Assembly: GCF_012273895.1 (NCBI RefSeq)
Contig: NC_052120.1
Coordinates: 9,731,756-9,795,755, forward strand
Direction of reading: 5' to 3'
From: Zerene cesonia
Taxonomy: Eukaryota; Arthropoda; Insecta; Lepidoptera; Pieridae
Length of the DNA stretch: 64,000 bases
Below the pieces are notes generated by a model. The model worked only from the letters and a program-made list of their open reading frames with translations. It was not told where the DNA came from and did no database searches. A program made the position numbers and the translations under genes. Shown here piece by piece: positions 48,618 through 59,407 of the stretch (the stretch's first letter is position 1; every line of letters starts with the position of its first letter).

Positions 48618-49995
48618 GCGCCGCCGCCACACCACACTACACCACACTGCGCCACACTACGCCACACTACACCTCGGATTTGTGAAAGCATTTTATCCAA
48701 CTAAGTCGAGTTTCTCGGATCAGTCGACTGAATGTATACATGTAAATCTCGCCACGTAATAACACCGTCGGATCTCGGGATTACCTTCCGCGGGATCTTT
48801 TCTAACCTGCCTCTCGGACACACGTGGCGAGATAATTATTAAAAGTATGGTTTTGTTTGCTTTAACAAACGGAACGAAACATTGTCTTATATGTGCGTCC
48901 ATTAGCAATTGTCTTTTGGACTTTTGCTGGTAGACTACATTTTGACACTATCGGATATACCTCCAGTACTTTTTTATGATAGTGCGCATTTAATTTCAAA
49001 TTGTGTATTGAAATAAGATTCTTATAGCAATTAACAAGTCACAATGTTAGTCGCTGTAAAATCTAGATTCATTTTAAATTATGAAATTTATTAATCCTGT
49101 AAATAGAATTAAAACGATTATGTAAATATCCAACTATGAAATGTAAAGTATTCAAAGGATAAAACTTTGAAAACTGTAATAACTTTTTTATATCGACTGT
49201 ACTCTGTCTCCTAAAAATTCTAAACGGATCAACGTCGAAAGTGTATTTGAAATTCCAAAAAAAATCAAATACACTTTTGGCGCTGACTGTACTTGTGATT
49301 TAAACTGGATTTGACGATATTAATGTAAGATATTTATTATTAAGATCTTTGTAACATCACAAATGTCTTGTATTCGAATATTTGGTAAGGACTAAACTCT
49401 TAGCTTACGCTCCAGCTCGGGGCCCTTCTCATATGACGAAAATACGATTGGGGGTTATGAATGGAGCTGAATTCTCGAAGGCCAAATGTATCACGTCATT
49501 GATTTTTGTCCTTTGCCCCTCTCAAAGGACATATTCCATTTAAATATAAAAAAAAATACAACATATAAGTGTATCATCATTTTTTATATAAGCCACGACG
49601 AGTCGATGACGCAAGCCTTCGACGTTCAGCGCATGCGCGTTCCACACCGCTTTTAGGAAAACGCGGTTTTCGAGCGCGCGAAATGACATTCCATATTCAA
49701 ATGGTGCTAAGGCCAACGGAGCCCGCCGCGGCATGTATATAAAATAACGTTTTTTTGTATGTTTGTAACGTTCGTAATTGAAAAGACAGGTTGCGGCGGC
49801 GGGCTCGTGTCTCGCGCCGGACCGAACGATATATTTATTTATATAAAAAAATATATATTTATTATTTATATAATCTGTATTTAAAGATGGCGCCGCACAA
49901 ATCATACGACGGCTTATTCGCATTCACGCATTGTTACTTAAATATTAGATTGTAAGGACTGTTTATAAAGTCAATAAAGCCTTGCATTGATTATG
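48618..49995 (+). other. Msp300 3' UTR
   Basis: From the TAG at 48615-48617 to just past AATAAA at 49973-49978, with a GT-rich stretch (ttgcattgattatgttgctt) after it. AT-rich apart from 49600-49830, which is CpG-bearing. No small ORF of note. Confidence 0.7.
49973..49978 (+). promoter_or_regulatory. Msp300 poly(A) signal
   Basis: AATAAA, 1.36 kb past the stop, with a T/G-rich downstream element. Only about 24 bp from the opposite-strand signal of the tetraspanin. Confidence 0.75.
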
Positions 49996-50001
49996 TTGCT
50001 T

Positions 50002-50007
50002 TTTATT
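50002..50007 (-). promoter_or_regulatory. Tetraspanin poly(A) signal candidate
   Basis: tttatt on + (AATAAA on -), about 300 bp past the tetraspanin stop at 50307. Cleavage would occur inside the Msp300 3' end region. Confidence 0.5.
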
Positions 50008-50306
50008 TATTATTAACATTTTTACACACGACTGTACATATTTACATATCCTCCATATATACACCTGTTCTTATCTGAAAGAGGGAAAACAATACATTAT
50101 ATACATTATATATTTTCCTCGCAAATATATAGATTGAAATAGAATCACGAGAGGAGAAGCGATGTCTAAGTTTTAAAGCATCTGTTGTTTATTCTAGCCT
50201 CGCATGCGACCAATTGCTATACTTATAGTAATTTGAAAAGGAAATAAATTGATAGAATACTTGTAAATTCAGAAAAAAAATATGAAAAACAAAATAGGTG
50301 TACCCA

Positions 50307-50387
50307 CTAAGATAGATAAGGATAGCTGAGTCGAGAACGCAGCCTGCGCACGTGTCGGCGGCGCGCACGCATCTCGCAGTCCCGCAG
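50307..50387 (-). CDS. Tetraspanin exon 8 (C-terminus)
   Basis: Acceptor tatgtttag/CTGCGGGACTGC. Encodes the basic tail LRDCEMRARRRHVRRLRSRL to YLS and TAG. Assigned by phase, GC-rich coding look and acceptor. If the exon 7 donor were not used, translation would run on into intron to a stop at 50721. Confidence 0.65.
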   Translation of the reverse strand: MRDCEMRARRRHVRRLRSRLSYPYLS

Positions 50388-50825
50388 CTAAACATATAGG
50401 TAAATCATGATTTTGATATAATATTTAGTGAATGGTCACGGAATCTACGGTAGACTTTGTTTTATTTTTTGTGATGTAAGGATTTTAATCAATTTTGTAA
50501 TAAAAATAAAATAAAGCAGTAGCAAGTACCTCGGACTTAAAATAGAAAAATCGTGGATTCAATGCCAGAAAATAAATTGATTTTTCAATTCACCAGTTCG
50601 ACGACATGTGTTATGTACCATCCCGCACTTGATCAGCGTGGTTGTTAATGTCTCTATATTCTACACGTGCTACCAGGGAATCCCGTGTCCTTGCAGTAGA
50701 TACTAGTTATCGGCATGGCCCTAGTAGGTCACATATTTGGTCTGATGATGACTGCCAACTAAGATTACTACGATATCAATTATAATACTAACACAAAAGT
50801 AATTTATCCTAGTTAATATACTAAC

Positions 50826-50948
50826 CAAATGTTCTGAAGGAGGTGAGGGGAAGAGAAAGGACGCCCGCCCCGCGCCCGCCGCGTCGCCGCGCAGAGCGGC
50901 TGCGCGTGCACTCGTGCGCATCAGCTGACTCACGATGATTATCACCAA
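50826..50948 (-). CDS. Tetraspanin exon 7 (end of TM4, tail)
   Basis: Acceptor acattaag/TTGGTGATAATC, donor CATTTG/gttagt. Encodes LVIIIVSQLMRTSARAAALR to PPSEHL: the second half of TM4 and the start of the cytoplasmic tail. Phase 0 both sides. Confidence 0.8.
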
Positions 50949-51423
50949 CTTAATGTAAGAGATATGAAAGAAATAAAGAAAGAAAGTTAAAGTATTGTCA
51001 GAAAATATGATACGAATACATTAAGCTTAAATGAGACAAACGGAAACAGTTTCAGCTAAACGCCGTATGAACTAAGCTCGAAACAGTGCTGATGTTCAGG
51101 CTGGCACGTTGATTGAGGTTTGTCCCTTGTTATTTTGATAACATTTATATTTATTACATTTCTAACAACTTGGTGTCTAATATAGATTTAACTACATAAG
51201 TATTTAACATTCTATTGCATAATTGTATTTTACTCGATATGCATTTAAAATTATATGAAAATCGTTCCAGCTGTTTCGGAGGACTATGAGAACAATGATT
51301 GTGACACGACACGACACGACAGTTTTATACATATACTAGAGTTTAAAGCTTTTCTTTATAATATTAGTAAAGATATAAAATATAGAGATAGAGAAACTAT
51401 ACGCTATGCTAACACATATGCAC

Positions 51424-51570
51424 CTGCAAGAGCACGGCGAGGCAGGTGCACGCCTGCAGCGCTCGCGCGGCACGTGCGAGCGGCGCGCGCACGGCCGCCA
51501 CGCAGCCGCGCGCGTGCTGCGACGCGCCCCACAGCGGGGAGTGGGACTGCCACGCCCAGCGCCACTCCCA
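51424..51570 (-). CDS. Tetraspanin exon 6 (loop end and start of TM4)
   Basis: Acceptor cacgtatag/TGGGAGTGGCGC, donor TGCAG/gtgcat. Encodes WEWRWAWQSHSPLWGASQHA then RGCVAAVRAPLARAARALQA, matching the RGC.AAL signature before TM4 of peripherins. Phase 0 both sides, GC-rich. Confidence 0.88.
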
Positions 51571-51904
51571 CTATACGTGAATTATTTGGTGATGTTCATA
51601 TAATCCACCCCCACTATCCAACCAACCACCTCTCATAAGCTAACATATTAAGGATTTAAGTTCCGAATTCCGAATCCATGTACATGTGGAAGAAATCTAA
51701 AATAAAATTGCTTGGCCCATTTCCACTGTACTCGGATCTTTACGGTTACTCTTATGAGCTCGTTCGAGTTTCGCTTCGAACATTACATATACTCTTATAG
51801 TTCTAGGATTACACGTACAAGCATCACACGCAATTTATGGTATTTTATAAGCCAAAAACAAATGCATTATTAATATGTATGTATAAAATCAGTGCATCCG
51901 TCAC

Positions 51905-52004
51905 CTGCTGTAAAGGGTCGTGATAGCACGGAGCCAGTAGTGTGGGCGAGCAGCAGGAATACGGAGTCACCGGCGGCAGCACCTTCCCATCCGTGCCGGC
52001 TAAC
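51905..52004 (-). CDS. Tetraspanin exon 5 (SCC/PC loop motif)
   Basis: Acceptor gtcacag/GTTAGCCGG, donor CAGCAG/gtgacg; phase 2 in, 0 out. Encodes (K)LAGTDGKVLPPVTPYSCCSP then TLLAPCYHDPLQQ, aligning with VPFSCCNP...PC of peripherin-2. Confidence 0.92.
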
Positions 52005-52164
52005 CTGTGACATACTGTGATAAACCGCACACCTACTACGGGATTTTCCACTATTGACTTCATGTTCTTCAACATTTTAAAACCCTCCCATAGGTTTAAC
52101 AATTCCATGACAAAATAAATATTCAATGCTTGTGCATTTTTAAGAGCCTCTGAAAGGGGAAACC

Positions 52165-52360
52165 CCTTTGCAGCCTCATGTGATTAACGGAAATAATAAT
52201 TGTATTGTTGTTTGTAATGCTCTGTATACAAACATATTTGTATACGATACCGATTTCAAAAATTCTTTCACCATTTGATATCTACATGATCCCTGACTGC
52301 TAAAGGCATATATATATATCACGGGCTAAGCGGGGGGGGGGGACCACTAGTATCGATATA
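52165..52360. other. Tetraspanin intron with low-complexity run
   Basis: A pure G run (52332-52342) and a (ta) run near 52311. Nothing else. Confidence 0.4.
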
Positions 52361-52370
52361 AATTACTCAC

Positions 52371-52471
52371 TTCATAACAAGATCCGAATCTTCATTGAGG
52401 AAATCAATATTTAACCATGGTATTTCATTCCAATCGCTCGGCTGATCAGCGCCACAACAGTTCAATTCCAC
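52371..52471 (-). CDS. Tetraspanin exon 4 (CCG motif)
   Basis: Acceptor taacgtcag/GTGGAATTG, donor ATGAA/gtgagt; phase 0 in, 2 out. Encodes VELNCCGADQPSDWNEIPWL then NIDFLNEDSDLVM, the CCG tetraspanin signature in the peripherin form (CCG..G..DW.EI.W). Confidence 0.95.
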
Positions 52472-53026
52472 CTGACGTTACAAACCAAATAAAAAAGCTA
52501 TCATGTAGTGCCAACTTAATAACTCACACGCAGATTTTTTTTATTAAATGACATCAAAAAAAGGATGAGATTCGCTCAATTTGACTGCTTTTAAATGTGT
52601 ACTTTCGACCGGGTGAAATGATTTTAATGATTCTTTTATATATGAAAGCTGGTGCCTTCCGTGTGTAAGGTTCTATATAAATTTACTTACTTACAATTTG
52701 AAGACATTTTGGCTTGGTTTATTGACAGATATAATTCCTTCATTAGTTACAATGCATAAAGTAAGGTTGAGTTATATCTTTAACGTTTGATCTTGAATGA
52801 TCGATTTTCTTTACTTTTAAAGATGAAAGAGTAGCTAACCACAAAAAGCTAGAGCAGTAAAATTATTATTTTCTACAAATATCGACCGTATATCCGTAAA
52901 CGGATTACTACATAACCTATAATATTTCGAATGCAACACTCATACATTCAAGTGTTATAACATTGGACTATTATTGGAATAGTAGATAGTAGACGCAATA
53001 TAACATAGACAAGTTATTTTAACCAC

Positions 53027-53119
53027 CTGCATTGTGTCCAGTAATGTTTTCCACGATGGCTCGGTGAGATACTGGGAAATACCAACCCGGAGTGATGTGG
53101 AAAGTTCTTTGATAAGTGC
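53027..53119 (-). CDS. Tetraspanin exon 3 (start of large loop)
   Basis: Acceptor atttttag/GCACTTATC, donor TGCAG/gtggtt. Encodes ALIKELSTSLRVGISQYLTE then PSWKTLLDTMQ. Peripherin-2 has the unpaired Cys150 about 13 residues before the CCG here; this protein has none. Phase 0 both sides. Confidence 0.9.
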
Positions 53120-53723
53120 CTAAAAATAATAGACACCTTGGCAACAAAATAACAGTGTAAATAAATATAGTTAAAAAAACACTTAAATAATAGGATCAAC
53201 TAAATTGTGTCACTTACTCTTATACTCAATATGCGTAAGGATTTTTTTTAATCCCGGCGATTCTAATCAGGGTAATAAGACCAATACGAAACTAAAGTAA
53301 TCGGTTGCATAGGTACAAACATATAAAGATACAAGTAAAACTAAAAAAAGCGTCTTAAAAATTCTAAAAGTAAAAAAGGGATACGATTGTTTTGGAAAAT
53401 ATCTAATTTCCTGAGATAAGATCATAGCCAAAATCATCAAACATCCATAAATTTTTTCACACTTTCGCGTTTAGTAGTAGTATAAAAAGCGTAGGATATA
53501 GACTAGCTTTTATACGCGGCTTCATTCGCGTAGTCAAAGTAACATTGGCATAGGAATCATATTTTTTAGCGCGGTAAAAAGTATTTGTATCAATATCTAG
53601 CTCCACTGGGACAAGACAGACAGCCAAAAAATTAAGGTTTAACAGTAGCATTTGTAGGATTATAAAGGATAATAAGGAAGTAAGGATAATAGGTAAAGTA
53701 TAAAGTAAGTAGGATTAATCAAC
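53120..53723 (-). other. Tetraspanin intron
   Basis: AT-rich, with a MITE-end-like word (aaaaaaagcgtcttaaaaat) near 53344. No coding seen. Confidence 0.4.
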
Positions 53724-53933
53724 CTTCAAAGTGCTCCTACACGCCGCATACACCAGTACCCCGTTAGCTGCCATGAGGCACCCGCTTACCATCCAGCGGC
53801 GCGTGACCACGCACGATCGATGCCAGTGTGGGCGCCTCAGCAGCCACGAGAGAAGCCGGAGGCCACTGGTGTAGTGCAGCTTCATGCTGTACGCTTGGAG
53901 CAGGATTAAACCGTAGAGGAGGTACACTGTTAG
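53724..53933 (-). CDS. Tetraspanin exon 2 (TM2-TM3)
   Basis: Acceptor tatccag/CTAACAGTG, donor TGAAG/gttgat. Encodes LTVYLLYGLILLQAYSMKLH (TM2), a basic cytoplasmic turn (LLRRPHWHRSCVVTRR) and TM3 (WMVSGCLMAANGVLVYAACR). Phase 0 both sides. Confidence 0.88.
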
Positions 53934-54630
53934 CTGGATAGGTAATTATAAGTTATTATCCGGCTCGAAGGACCATGTATAAATCCCAAAAAATCCCACT
54001 AAGATAGGTTTAGTAATAAAACACTACATAGAGGGCGTACCAATCGTATATTGTCTATACACAAGAACCATAACATGCATTGTAGTTTTCATTACCGTGC
54101 GCTAGACGACGTAGGGCGACATCTGTTAGCGGCATTAACAGGTAATGACGTGAATCGAAGGAAGGAAAATTATTTTCCTCACAAAAGGTAGAAGATTGTC
54201 ATCCGTTAAGGCAGTCTTTGTATGTGTTTGCAATGAAAATAAAGAAATCCTTGTGCGATTAACAGATTGTTTCGTTACTAGTCTTTACTGGGCGGATTTA
54301 ACGTTTAAAAGATAAGACTTAATAAGTTTAAACGATAAGACTGCACTTTTAGTCAACACACTGAATCCTAATCCCTATCCTATAATCCTGTTTTGTAAAT
54401 ATAATTGGTGTTTAATAAAGTATTGAGGATATAATATGACTCAGATTAATTATAAGTGGATTGTCATACAGTTCAGTTTGACCCAGGATGAGAAAATAAC
54501 CCTCACTATGTTATTATATAGTTTTCTAGAGGCAAGCGAGATACTTTCCTCAAAATGCGTCTAGTAGCTTTGACCTAACCTAACAAACAAAAATTCAAGA
54601 CAGTTAAATAAGACAATATTTTATCCACAC
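53934..54630 (-). other. Tetraspanin intron 1
   Basis: 697 bp of AT-rich sequence, nothing recognised. Confidence 0.5.
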
Positions 54631-54792
54631 CTTATGTATATGCTTCAACAAGGACATAACACGAACTGATACATTATAACAGAATATCACCATCACGAGC
54701 GATAGAATCAGCTGCATAATCAACAACGCGCGAAGCACACACGCCAGCCTCTGCCGCCCATCCCTACTGAATGTGAGTCCGCTCCACGCCAT
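54631..54792 (-). CDS. Tetraspanin exon 1 (start, TM1)
   Basis: ATG at 54792 opens MAWSGLTFSRDGRQRLACVL, then TM1 (RALLIMQLILSLVMVIFCYNV) without a signal peptide, ending HIHK at AAG/gtgtgg. The MA....F...R length and spacing before TM1 match peripherin-2, supporting this start. 54 codons, phase 0. Confidence 0.88.
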
Positions 54793-55291
54793 GTGACCAC
54801 ATGGTGGTACATTCTAGAATATACTAGAACAATCCACGATATCTTATACCACTGAATGCAATTTTTGATTCTTATTAAAATTTGGCTCTTTATTACGATG
54901 TCATGGCTATGTCACGTCATTTTTGACAAAGTTATAGATTACAATAATTAAAATGTCGAGTACAATACAAACTATTTTGTTTGCATAGAAAAATAATTAT
55001 TATTTATTATAAGACAAACTACGTTTTATCTGAATATGTTTTTGTTTATACATCTTCTTCTGCTTCTGATGCACAATTTCGTAGCTTAGCGACGATTTGT
55101 CAATAATTTTTCAACGTTGTTTCTACAAAAGTCCATTTTTAAACAGGCCACTTACAACACATAATAAAAGTTTTGTTTTATTGCCGTCAACTGCAGTCAA
55201 CTGTTGGCAGTTGAAAAAATGGCGAGGTTTAATTCGTAGTTTAAGCTTTTATTAATTTAAAAGTTAAATTTAAGCTGTTTCATAGTTAACA
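54793..55291. promoter_or_regulatory. Divergent promoter region, tetraspanin (-) and dynein (+)
   Basis: 499 bp between the two ATGs. No TATA box is clear. On the dynein side are caactgcagtcaactg and ggcagttg words (55188-55215), and a short uORF (ATG at 55219, MARFNS, stop by 55239). AT-rich. Confidence 0.45.
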
Positions 55292-55364
55292 ATGGAGGAA
55301 GAACCTAAGCGAATAAAAGTGACGTGGAGCGATGATTTGAGTCACAATTCTGAAGAGGAAAGAG
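55292..55364 (+). CDS. DNAH2-like exon 1
   Basis: ATG in caATGGAGG context; MEEEPKRIKVTWSDDLSHNS then EEER, and one base of the next codon at donor AAAGAG/gttggt. Phase 1 out. An upstream mini-ORF (55219) precedes it. Confidence 0.8.
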
Positions 55365-55664
55365 GTTGGTTATAATGTTGCAAGTTAGTTGATGATTTTG
55401 CGAATGCAATATCTGGGTTTAATAGCTTTAGAGATGTCTGTTGTATTTTATACTTAAATATCTTTTACTCGACGGACTACTGGTGTCAAATCTACACTAA
55501 TATTATACATTTATAATTTTGTATGTATGTTTTTTTACAAAAACTACTGAACCGTTTCTTTTTCATTCATTTACCATAAGAAATCTGTAAGTATTACAAG
55601 CAACTGCATCACCGCAATCAGTTAATAACTAAAATTTGAGCAATGTACCATTAAAATATTCTAG

Positions 55665-56093
55665 AACGGGAACGCCAAGCGCAGCTCGAGCGTGAGCTAG
55701 CGCAGCTCCCGGTCAAGCCAGTTTACGAACCCGAAGAACTTCAGAAATTGGTGTCCTACATAATGGATATAACCACCCTCTACGATCTACGCGACGAGGA
55801 CTGGAATGATGAAACAAAAGCGGGTATAGAAGACTGGATCACAGAACCACGAGCTCTCGTTTTATGTGTTTACTTCAAAGGCGATAAACTGAAAGCTGCG
55901 TCAGATATACCCCTATCTCCGGTTTATGATCTGATGTATTTTATTAGGCAACCCGACTTTGTTTTCAAGGCTGAAACATTTCATGATGACATTGTTTTTG
56001 GCACGTTCGTGGATTCAGTTGAATCGAATATGATCAAGATATTGGAATTGGTGTATGCTCCGTACTTCTTTGCAATAAGAACTTGGCCAGACA
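55665..56093 (+). CDS. DNAH2-like exon 2
   Basis: Acceptor atattctag/AACGGGAACG. Encodes ERERQAQLERELAQLPVKPV and on to IRTWPD, with DLMYFIRQPDF and LVYAPYFFAIRTWPD segments; donor GACA/gtgagt. Phase 1 in and out. Start of the conserved dynein tail. Confidence 0.9.
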
Positions 56094-56218
56094 GTGAGTA
56101 TAGAAATTCCTCTGATAATAGCTATATTTTAGCAATAGCTCTAAAGTAATAAACTTAAATTGCACCTTTTTTACTGATAATTAATCATTTGTTTCTCTTA
56201 ATTTCTTTTTAAATATAG

Positions 56219-56500
56219 GTGTCAAAAGTGAATTCTGCTCCCAATTGCACACATTTCTTGCCAAGCTAACTGATATGTACTACAAAATGCTCGGTCTTAC
56301 CGTCTTATATATACCTCGAGAGGGTCAAGATCTGACCTTCGAAAAAGCAAGCGCTGATAGAGAACTGGTGAAGCGGCTGGAAGGTGTAGTGGTATATTGG
56401 ACACACCAGATTAAATCCTGTATCGAAGATCAGTCTTCGGTTGCTTCACAAAAAGAACTGTTATGTCCAAGCGATGAGTATGACTTTTGGGTGTACCGAC
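56219..56500 (+). CDS. DNAH2-like exon 3
   Basis: Acceptor aaatatag/GTGTCAAAAG. Encodes (S)VKSEFCSQLHTFLAKLTDMY then GLTVLYIPREGQ and VVVYWTHQIKSCI, conserved in the DHC tail; donor CGAC/gtacgt. Phase 1 in and out. Confidence 0.92.
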
Positions 56501-56578
56501 GTACGTTGTATTTTGTTTTTTAACAAAAGTTGGGTAAGTTATGTATAGAATTATCTTTTTATAAATATAATGTTACAG

Positions 56579-57173
56579 ATGAGAACCTGAGTGCTCTACT
56601 CTACCAATTACGTAACCCGGCAGTGAAACATATCACAAAAATACTAGTAACAACGCATTCCACTTTCATTCACCAATTTCAAGCGCTCTGTGATGAAATT
56701 AATCAGAAGATCAAAGAAGCAACATCCAATATTGAGTTCCTTCAAGTCATTAAGCAGCCCTGCGCGATACTGGAGTGTGTCGAAGACCCGGATGAAATAT
56801 CCAATCACATTCCGCAAATCATAAATTTATTTCGAGTTATCTGGATGGAGTCGCCATACTATAATAGCGAAACGCGTATAACAAATCTATTTAAAGCCTT
56901 GAGCAATCAAATTATAATCCTCTGCCGTAACTACATAAAACTTGAAGACCTCTTTGATGGTCAAACTAAGAAGGCTCTTGGCGAGTTCAGCAAATGTATA
57001 GATTGCTGCAAAAGGTACAGAGAGATATACGATCTAATGGCAGAAGCTCATGGCGAGGTAAATCCAGGAACTTGGGAGTTGGATACTGGCTCCATATTTA
57101 ATTACATAGATTCCTTTGTGCAGCGATGTTTTGACATGCTCGATGTTTGTAACTGCATGATTATATTTGGAAG
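56579..57173 (+). CDS. DNAH2-like exon 4
   Basis: Acceptor atgttacag/ATGAGAACC. Encodes (H)ENLSALLYQLRNPAVKHITK through NLFRVIWMESPYYNSETRIT to DVCNCMIIFG, with donor GGAAG/gtatat (phase 2). The long helical segment aligns with DNAH2. Confidence 0.93.
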
Positions 57174-57264
57174 GTATATAATTCCTTGCACGCTACATGA
57201 ACGTTTCTTCAATACTGGATGTATACGTGGAATGTCTTGGATTGATTGGTTTTTCTGTTTCTAG

Positions 57265-57320
57265 GATTGACGAACTAGAGGTTATACATAAGCCAATGTT
57301 TGCCGGTGCTCGTGGTGATC
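57265..57320 (+). CDS. DNAH2-like exon 5, cut by gap
   Basis: Acceptor gtttctag/GATTGACGAA. Encodes (R)IDELEVIHKPMFAGARGD and then enters the 1000-N gap. 3' end unknown. Confidence 0.85.
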
Positions 57321-58320
57321 NNNNNNNNNNNNNNNNNNNNNNNNNNNNNNNNNNNNNNNNNNNNNNNNNNNNNNNNNNNNNNNNNNNNNNNNNNNNNNNN
57401 NNNNNNNNNNNNNNNNNNNNNNNNNNNNNNNNNNNNNNNNNNNNNNNNNNNNNNNNNNNNNNNNNNNNNNNNNNNNNNNNNNNNNNNNNNNNNNNNNNNN
57501 NNNNNNNNNNNNNNNNNNNNNNNNNNNNNNNNNNNNNNNNNNNNNNNNNNNNNNNNNNNNNNNNNNNNNNNNNNNNNNNNNNNNNNNNNNNNNNNNNNNN
57601 NNNNNNNNNNNNNNNNNNNNNNNNNNNNNNNNNNNNNNNNNNNNNNNNNNNNNNNNNNNNNNNNNNNNNNNNNNNNNNNNNNNNNNNNNNNNNNNNNNNN
57701 NNNNNNNNNNNNNNNNNNNNNNNNNNNNNNNNNNNNNNNNNNNNNNNNNNNNNNNNNNNNNNNNNNNNNNNNNNNNNNNNNNNNNNNNNNNNNNNNNNNN
57801 NNNNNNNNNNNNNNNNNNNNNNNNNNNNNNNNNNNNNNNNNNNNNNNNNNNNNNNNNNNNNNNNNNNNNNNNNNNNNNNNNNNNNNNNNNNNNNNNNNNN
57901 NNNNNNNNNNNNNNNNNNNNNNNNNNNNNNNNNNNNNNNNNNNNNNNNNNNNNNNNNNNNNNNNNNNNNNNNNNNNNNNNNNNNNNNNNNNNNNNNNNNN
58001 NNNNNNNNNNNNNNNNNNNNNNNNNNNNNNNNNNNNNNNNNNNNNNNNNNNNNNNNNNNNNNNNNNNNNNNNNNNNNNNNNNNNNNNNNNNNNNNNNNNN
58101 NNNNNNNNNNNNNNNNNNNNNNNNNNNNNNNNNNNNNNNNNNNNNNNNNNNNNNNNNNNNNNNNNNNNNNNNNNNNNNNNNNNNNNNNNNNNNNNNNNNN
58201 NNNNNNNNNNNNNNNNNNNNNNNNNNNNNNNNNNNNNNNNNNNNNNNNNNNNNNNNNNNNNNNNNNNNNNNNNNNNNNNNNNNNNNNNNNNNNNNNNNNN
58301 NNNNNNNNNNNNNNNNNNNN
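57321..58320. other. Assembly gap, 1000 N
   Basis: Exactly 1000 N. By comparison with DNAH2 it should hide a few tens to about 100 residues of coding plus introns. Confidence 0.99.
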
Positions 58321-58346
58321 CACACGGTATTATTTATACTTTTCAG

Positions 58347-58484
58347 ATAATTATAGAAAATTTGGTAGAAACAGTGTTTGAAGGAGTTAATCATGTAGAA
58401 GAAGCTGTTGTGGCCCTGTATTCGCTACACAATTATTCAAAGCGCAAAAGCCTGAAACGTATTTTTAAGAGAAAAACGGCTGAA
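58347..58484 (+). CDS. DNAH2-like exon after gap
   Basis: Acceptor cttttcag/ATAATTATAG, donor GCTGAA/gtaagg, phase 0. Encodes IIIENLVETVFEGVNHVEEA then VVALYSLHNYSKRKSLKRIF; matches the region after the DNAH2 gap position. Confidence 0.88.
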
Positions 58485-58576
58485 GTAAGGAATTCATTAA
58501 TTAATTATATGTTCCAGTTGTTTGCCTAAAATGTACACGTCTATAAGTAAGCATTTTAATAAGCAATTCTCAACAG

Positions 58577-58723
58577 GTTTGGGCCATGTTCAGTGACGAA
58601 GTGCAAGAAGCCAAGAAGGATATGGTATCAGCTCGCGGTCAGTATCCGTCTGACTTGCCCTCGTTTGCCGGTAGAGCGGTTGTGCTTCGCATGAGGAAGA
58701 ATAGGCTAGCATATTTGAAGAAG
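58577..58723 (+). CDS. DNAH2-like exon
   Basis: Acceptor ctcaacag/GTTTGGGCC, donor AAGAAG/gtatca, phase 0 both sides. Encodes VWAMFSDEVQEAKKDMVSAR to RNRLAYLKK with the PSFAGRAVVLRMRKNRL segment. Confidence 0.9.
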
Positions 58724-58969
58724 GTATCAGGAAATTTCCTTTCTTTCAATATACCGAAATACCTCTTACGTAAACTACAGTATATATTGTAGGTAGCAAA
58801 ATATACAAAAATATTTTTTTTTATTTATTTTGCTTTGTCGTAAACCAAGCAAAATATCTACTTACAAGTTGATATACACTATTTTACTAAACTAGGTAGC
58901 TACAAAATCTGTTACACAAGCAAGCAATTATGTTTTTTTGTGAATTTCTCTATATTACCTATCCCCCAG

Positions 58970-59092
58970 GTAATGACCGATGCTTCAGTCTGGTTGATGG
59001 CGTGCAGCAACTCCGAAGATGTGATCATGCACGTCAATAGACTGATGGGTGCCATTGACGTTGCGATCCGTGAATTGTGGATATCCTGGACG
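58970..59092 (+). CDS. DNAH2-like exon
   Basis: Acceptor atcccccag/GTAATGACC, donor TGGACG/gtaatc, phase 0. Encodes VMTDASVWLMACSNSEDVIM to AIRELWISWT. Confidence 0.88.
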
Positions 59093-59238
59093 GTAATCAC
59101 CATCAATTTATAAAAAAATCTGTCTCACCTCACACACAGATTCTATACGGAATTTGCTGATTTTAGTTAATTCTTTGTTCCTGGCAAATAGTTCCGATTT
59201 TTTTTTAAATAACTTACTTACATTGAGACAATTTCCAG

Positions 59239-59333
59239 CACAACTTGGATGAGAAGTGCGGAGCCGGTCTGAACAGGACGCTGATGAGAAAGAGTGCTGA
59301 AAATCCTGGTCTGCTAGAATGCAACATCGATGT
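59239..59333 (+). CDS. DNAH2-like exon
   Basis: Acceptor atttccag/CACAACTTGG, donor GATGT/gtatgt; phase 0 in, 2 out. Encodes HNLDEKCGAGLNRTLMRKSA to LECNID. Confidence 0.88.
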
Positions 59334-59407
59334 GTATGTATTGTTTCAACAAAAACAACAACAGAATTCTTTTATCTTTAAAAAATAATTTGTGTAAATT
59401 ATTTCAG

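Larger units (their letters stand above)
1..49995 (+). other. Msp300: Msp300/nesprin gene, 3' part (gene-level entry)
   Basis: Giant nesprin (Msp300 in flies, SYNE1/2 in vertebrates), a tail-anchored outer nuclear membrane protein. Its KASH peptide binds SUN proteins in the perinuclear space while its spectrin-repeat rod reaches the cytoskeleton. I phase 17 exons here: 1-4075, 5355-5465, 9785-9958, 10079-19726, 19808-20008, 20665-20843, 21482-21608, 37171-37395, 38509-40818, 41457-41645, 41991-42370, 42806-42844, 44265-44427, one running out of an assembly gap to 45613, 45909-46050, 47267-47322, 48386-48617. All visible junctions are GT/AG with compatible phases. The actin-binding CH domains expected at the N-terminus are not in the window, so the gene continues upstream. 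Over 6,000 codons are visible. The KASH terminus makes the family call secure; orthology to Msp300 rather than another insect nesprin is inferred from the giant repetitive exons. Confidence 0.9.
50002..54792 (-). other. Peripherin/RDS-ROM1-type tetraspanin gene (gene-level entry)
   Basis: Eight exons, all GT/AG and phase-compatible: 54631-54792, 53724-53933, 53027-53119, 52371-52471, 51905-52004, 51424-51570, 50826-50948, 50307-50387. They give a 338-residue protein, close to the 346 of human peripherin-2. It has four membrane segments: TM1 in exon 1, TM2 and TM3 in exon 2, TM4 across exons 6-7. The large loop has the MQ(V/I)E..CCG...DW.EI.W pattern, P(Y/F)SCC.P...PC and (R)GC that mark this class. 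Vertebrate members shape photoreceptor disc rims; lepidopteran relatives exist under RDS/peripherin-like names, and their role is not known to me. Convergent with Msp300 and divergent from the dynein gene. Confidence 0.9.

Noticed and set aside
49540..49923. 127-codon antisense ORF in the Msp300 3' UTR
   Set aside because: Low-complexity, begins in an AT-rich tract, no similarity recognised and no promoter-like context.
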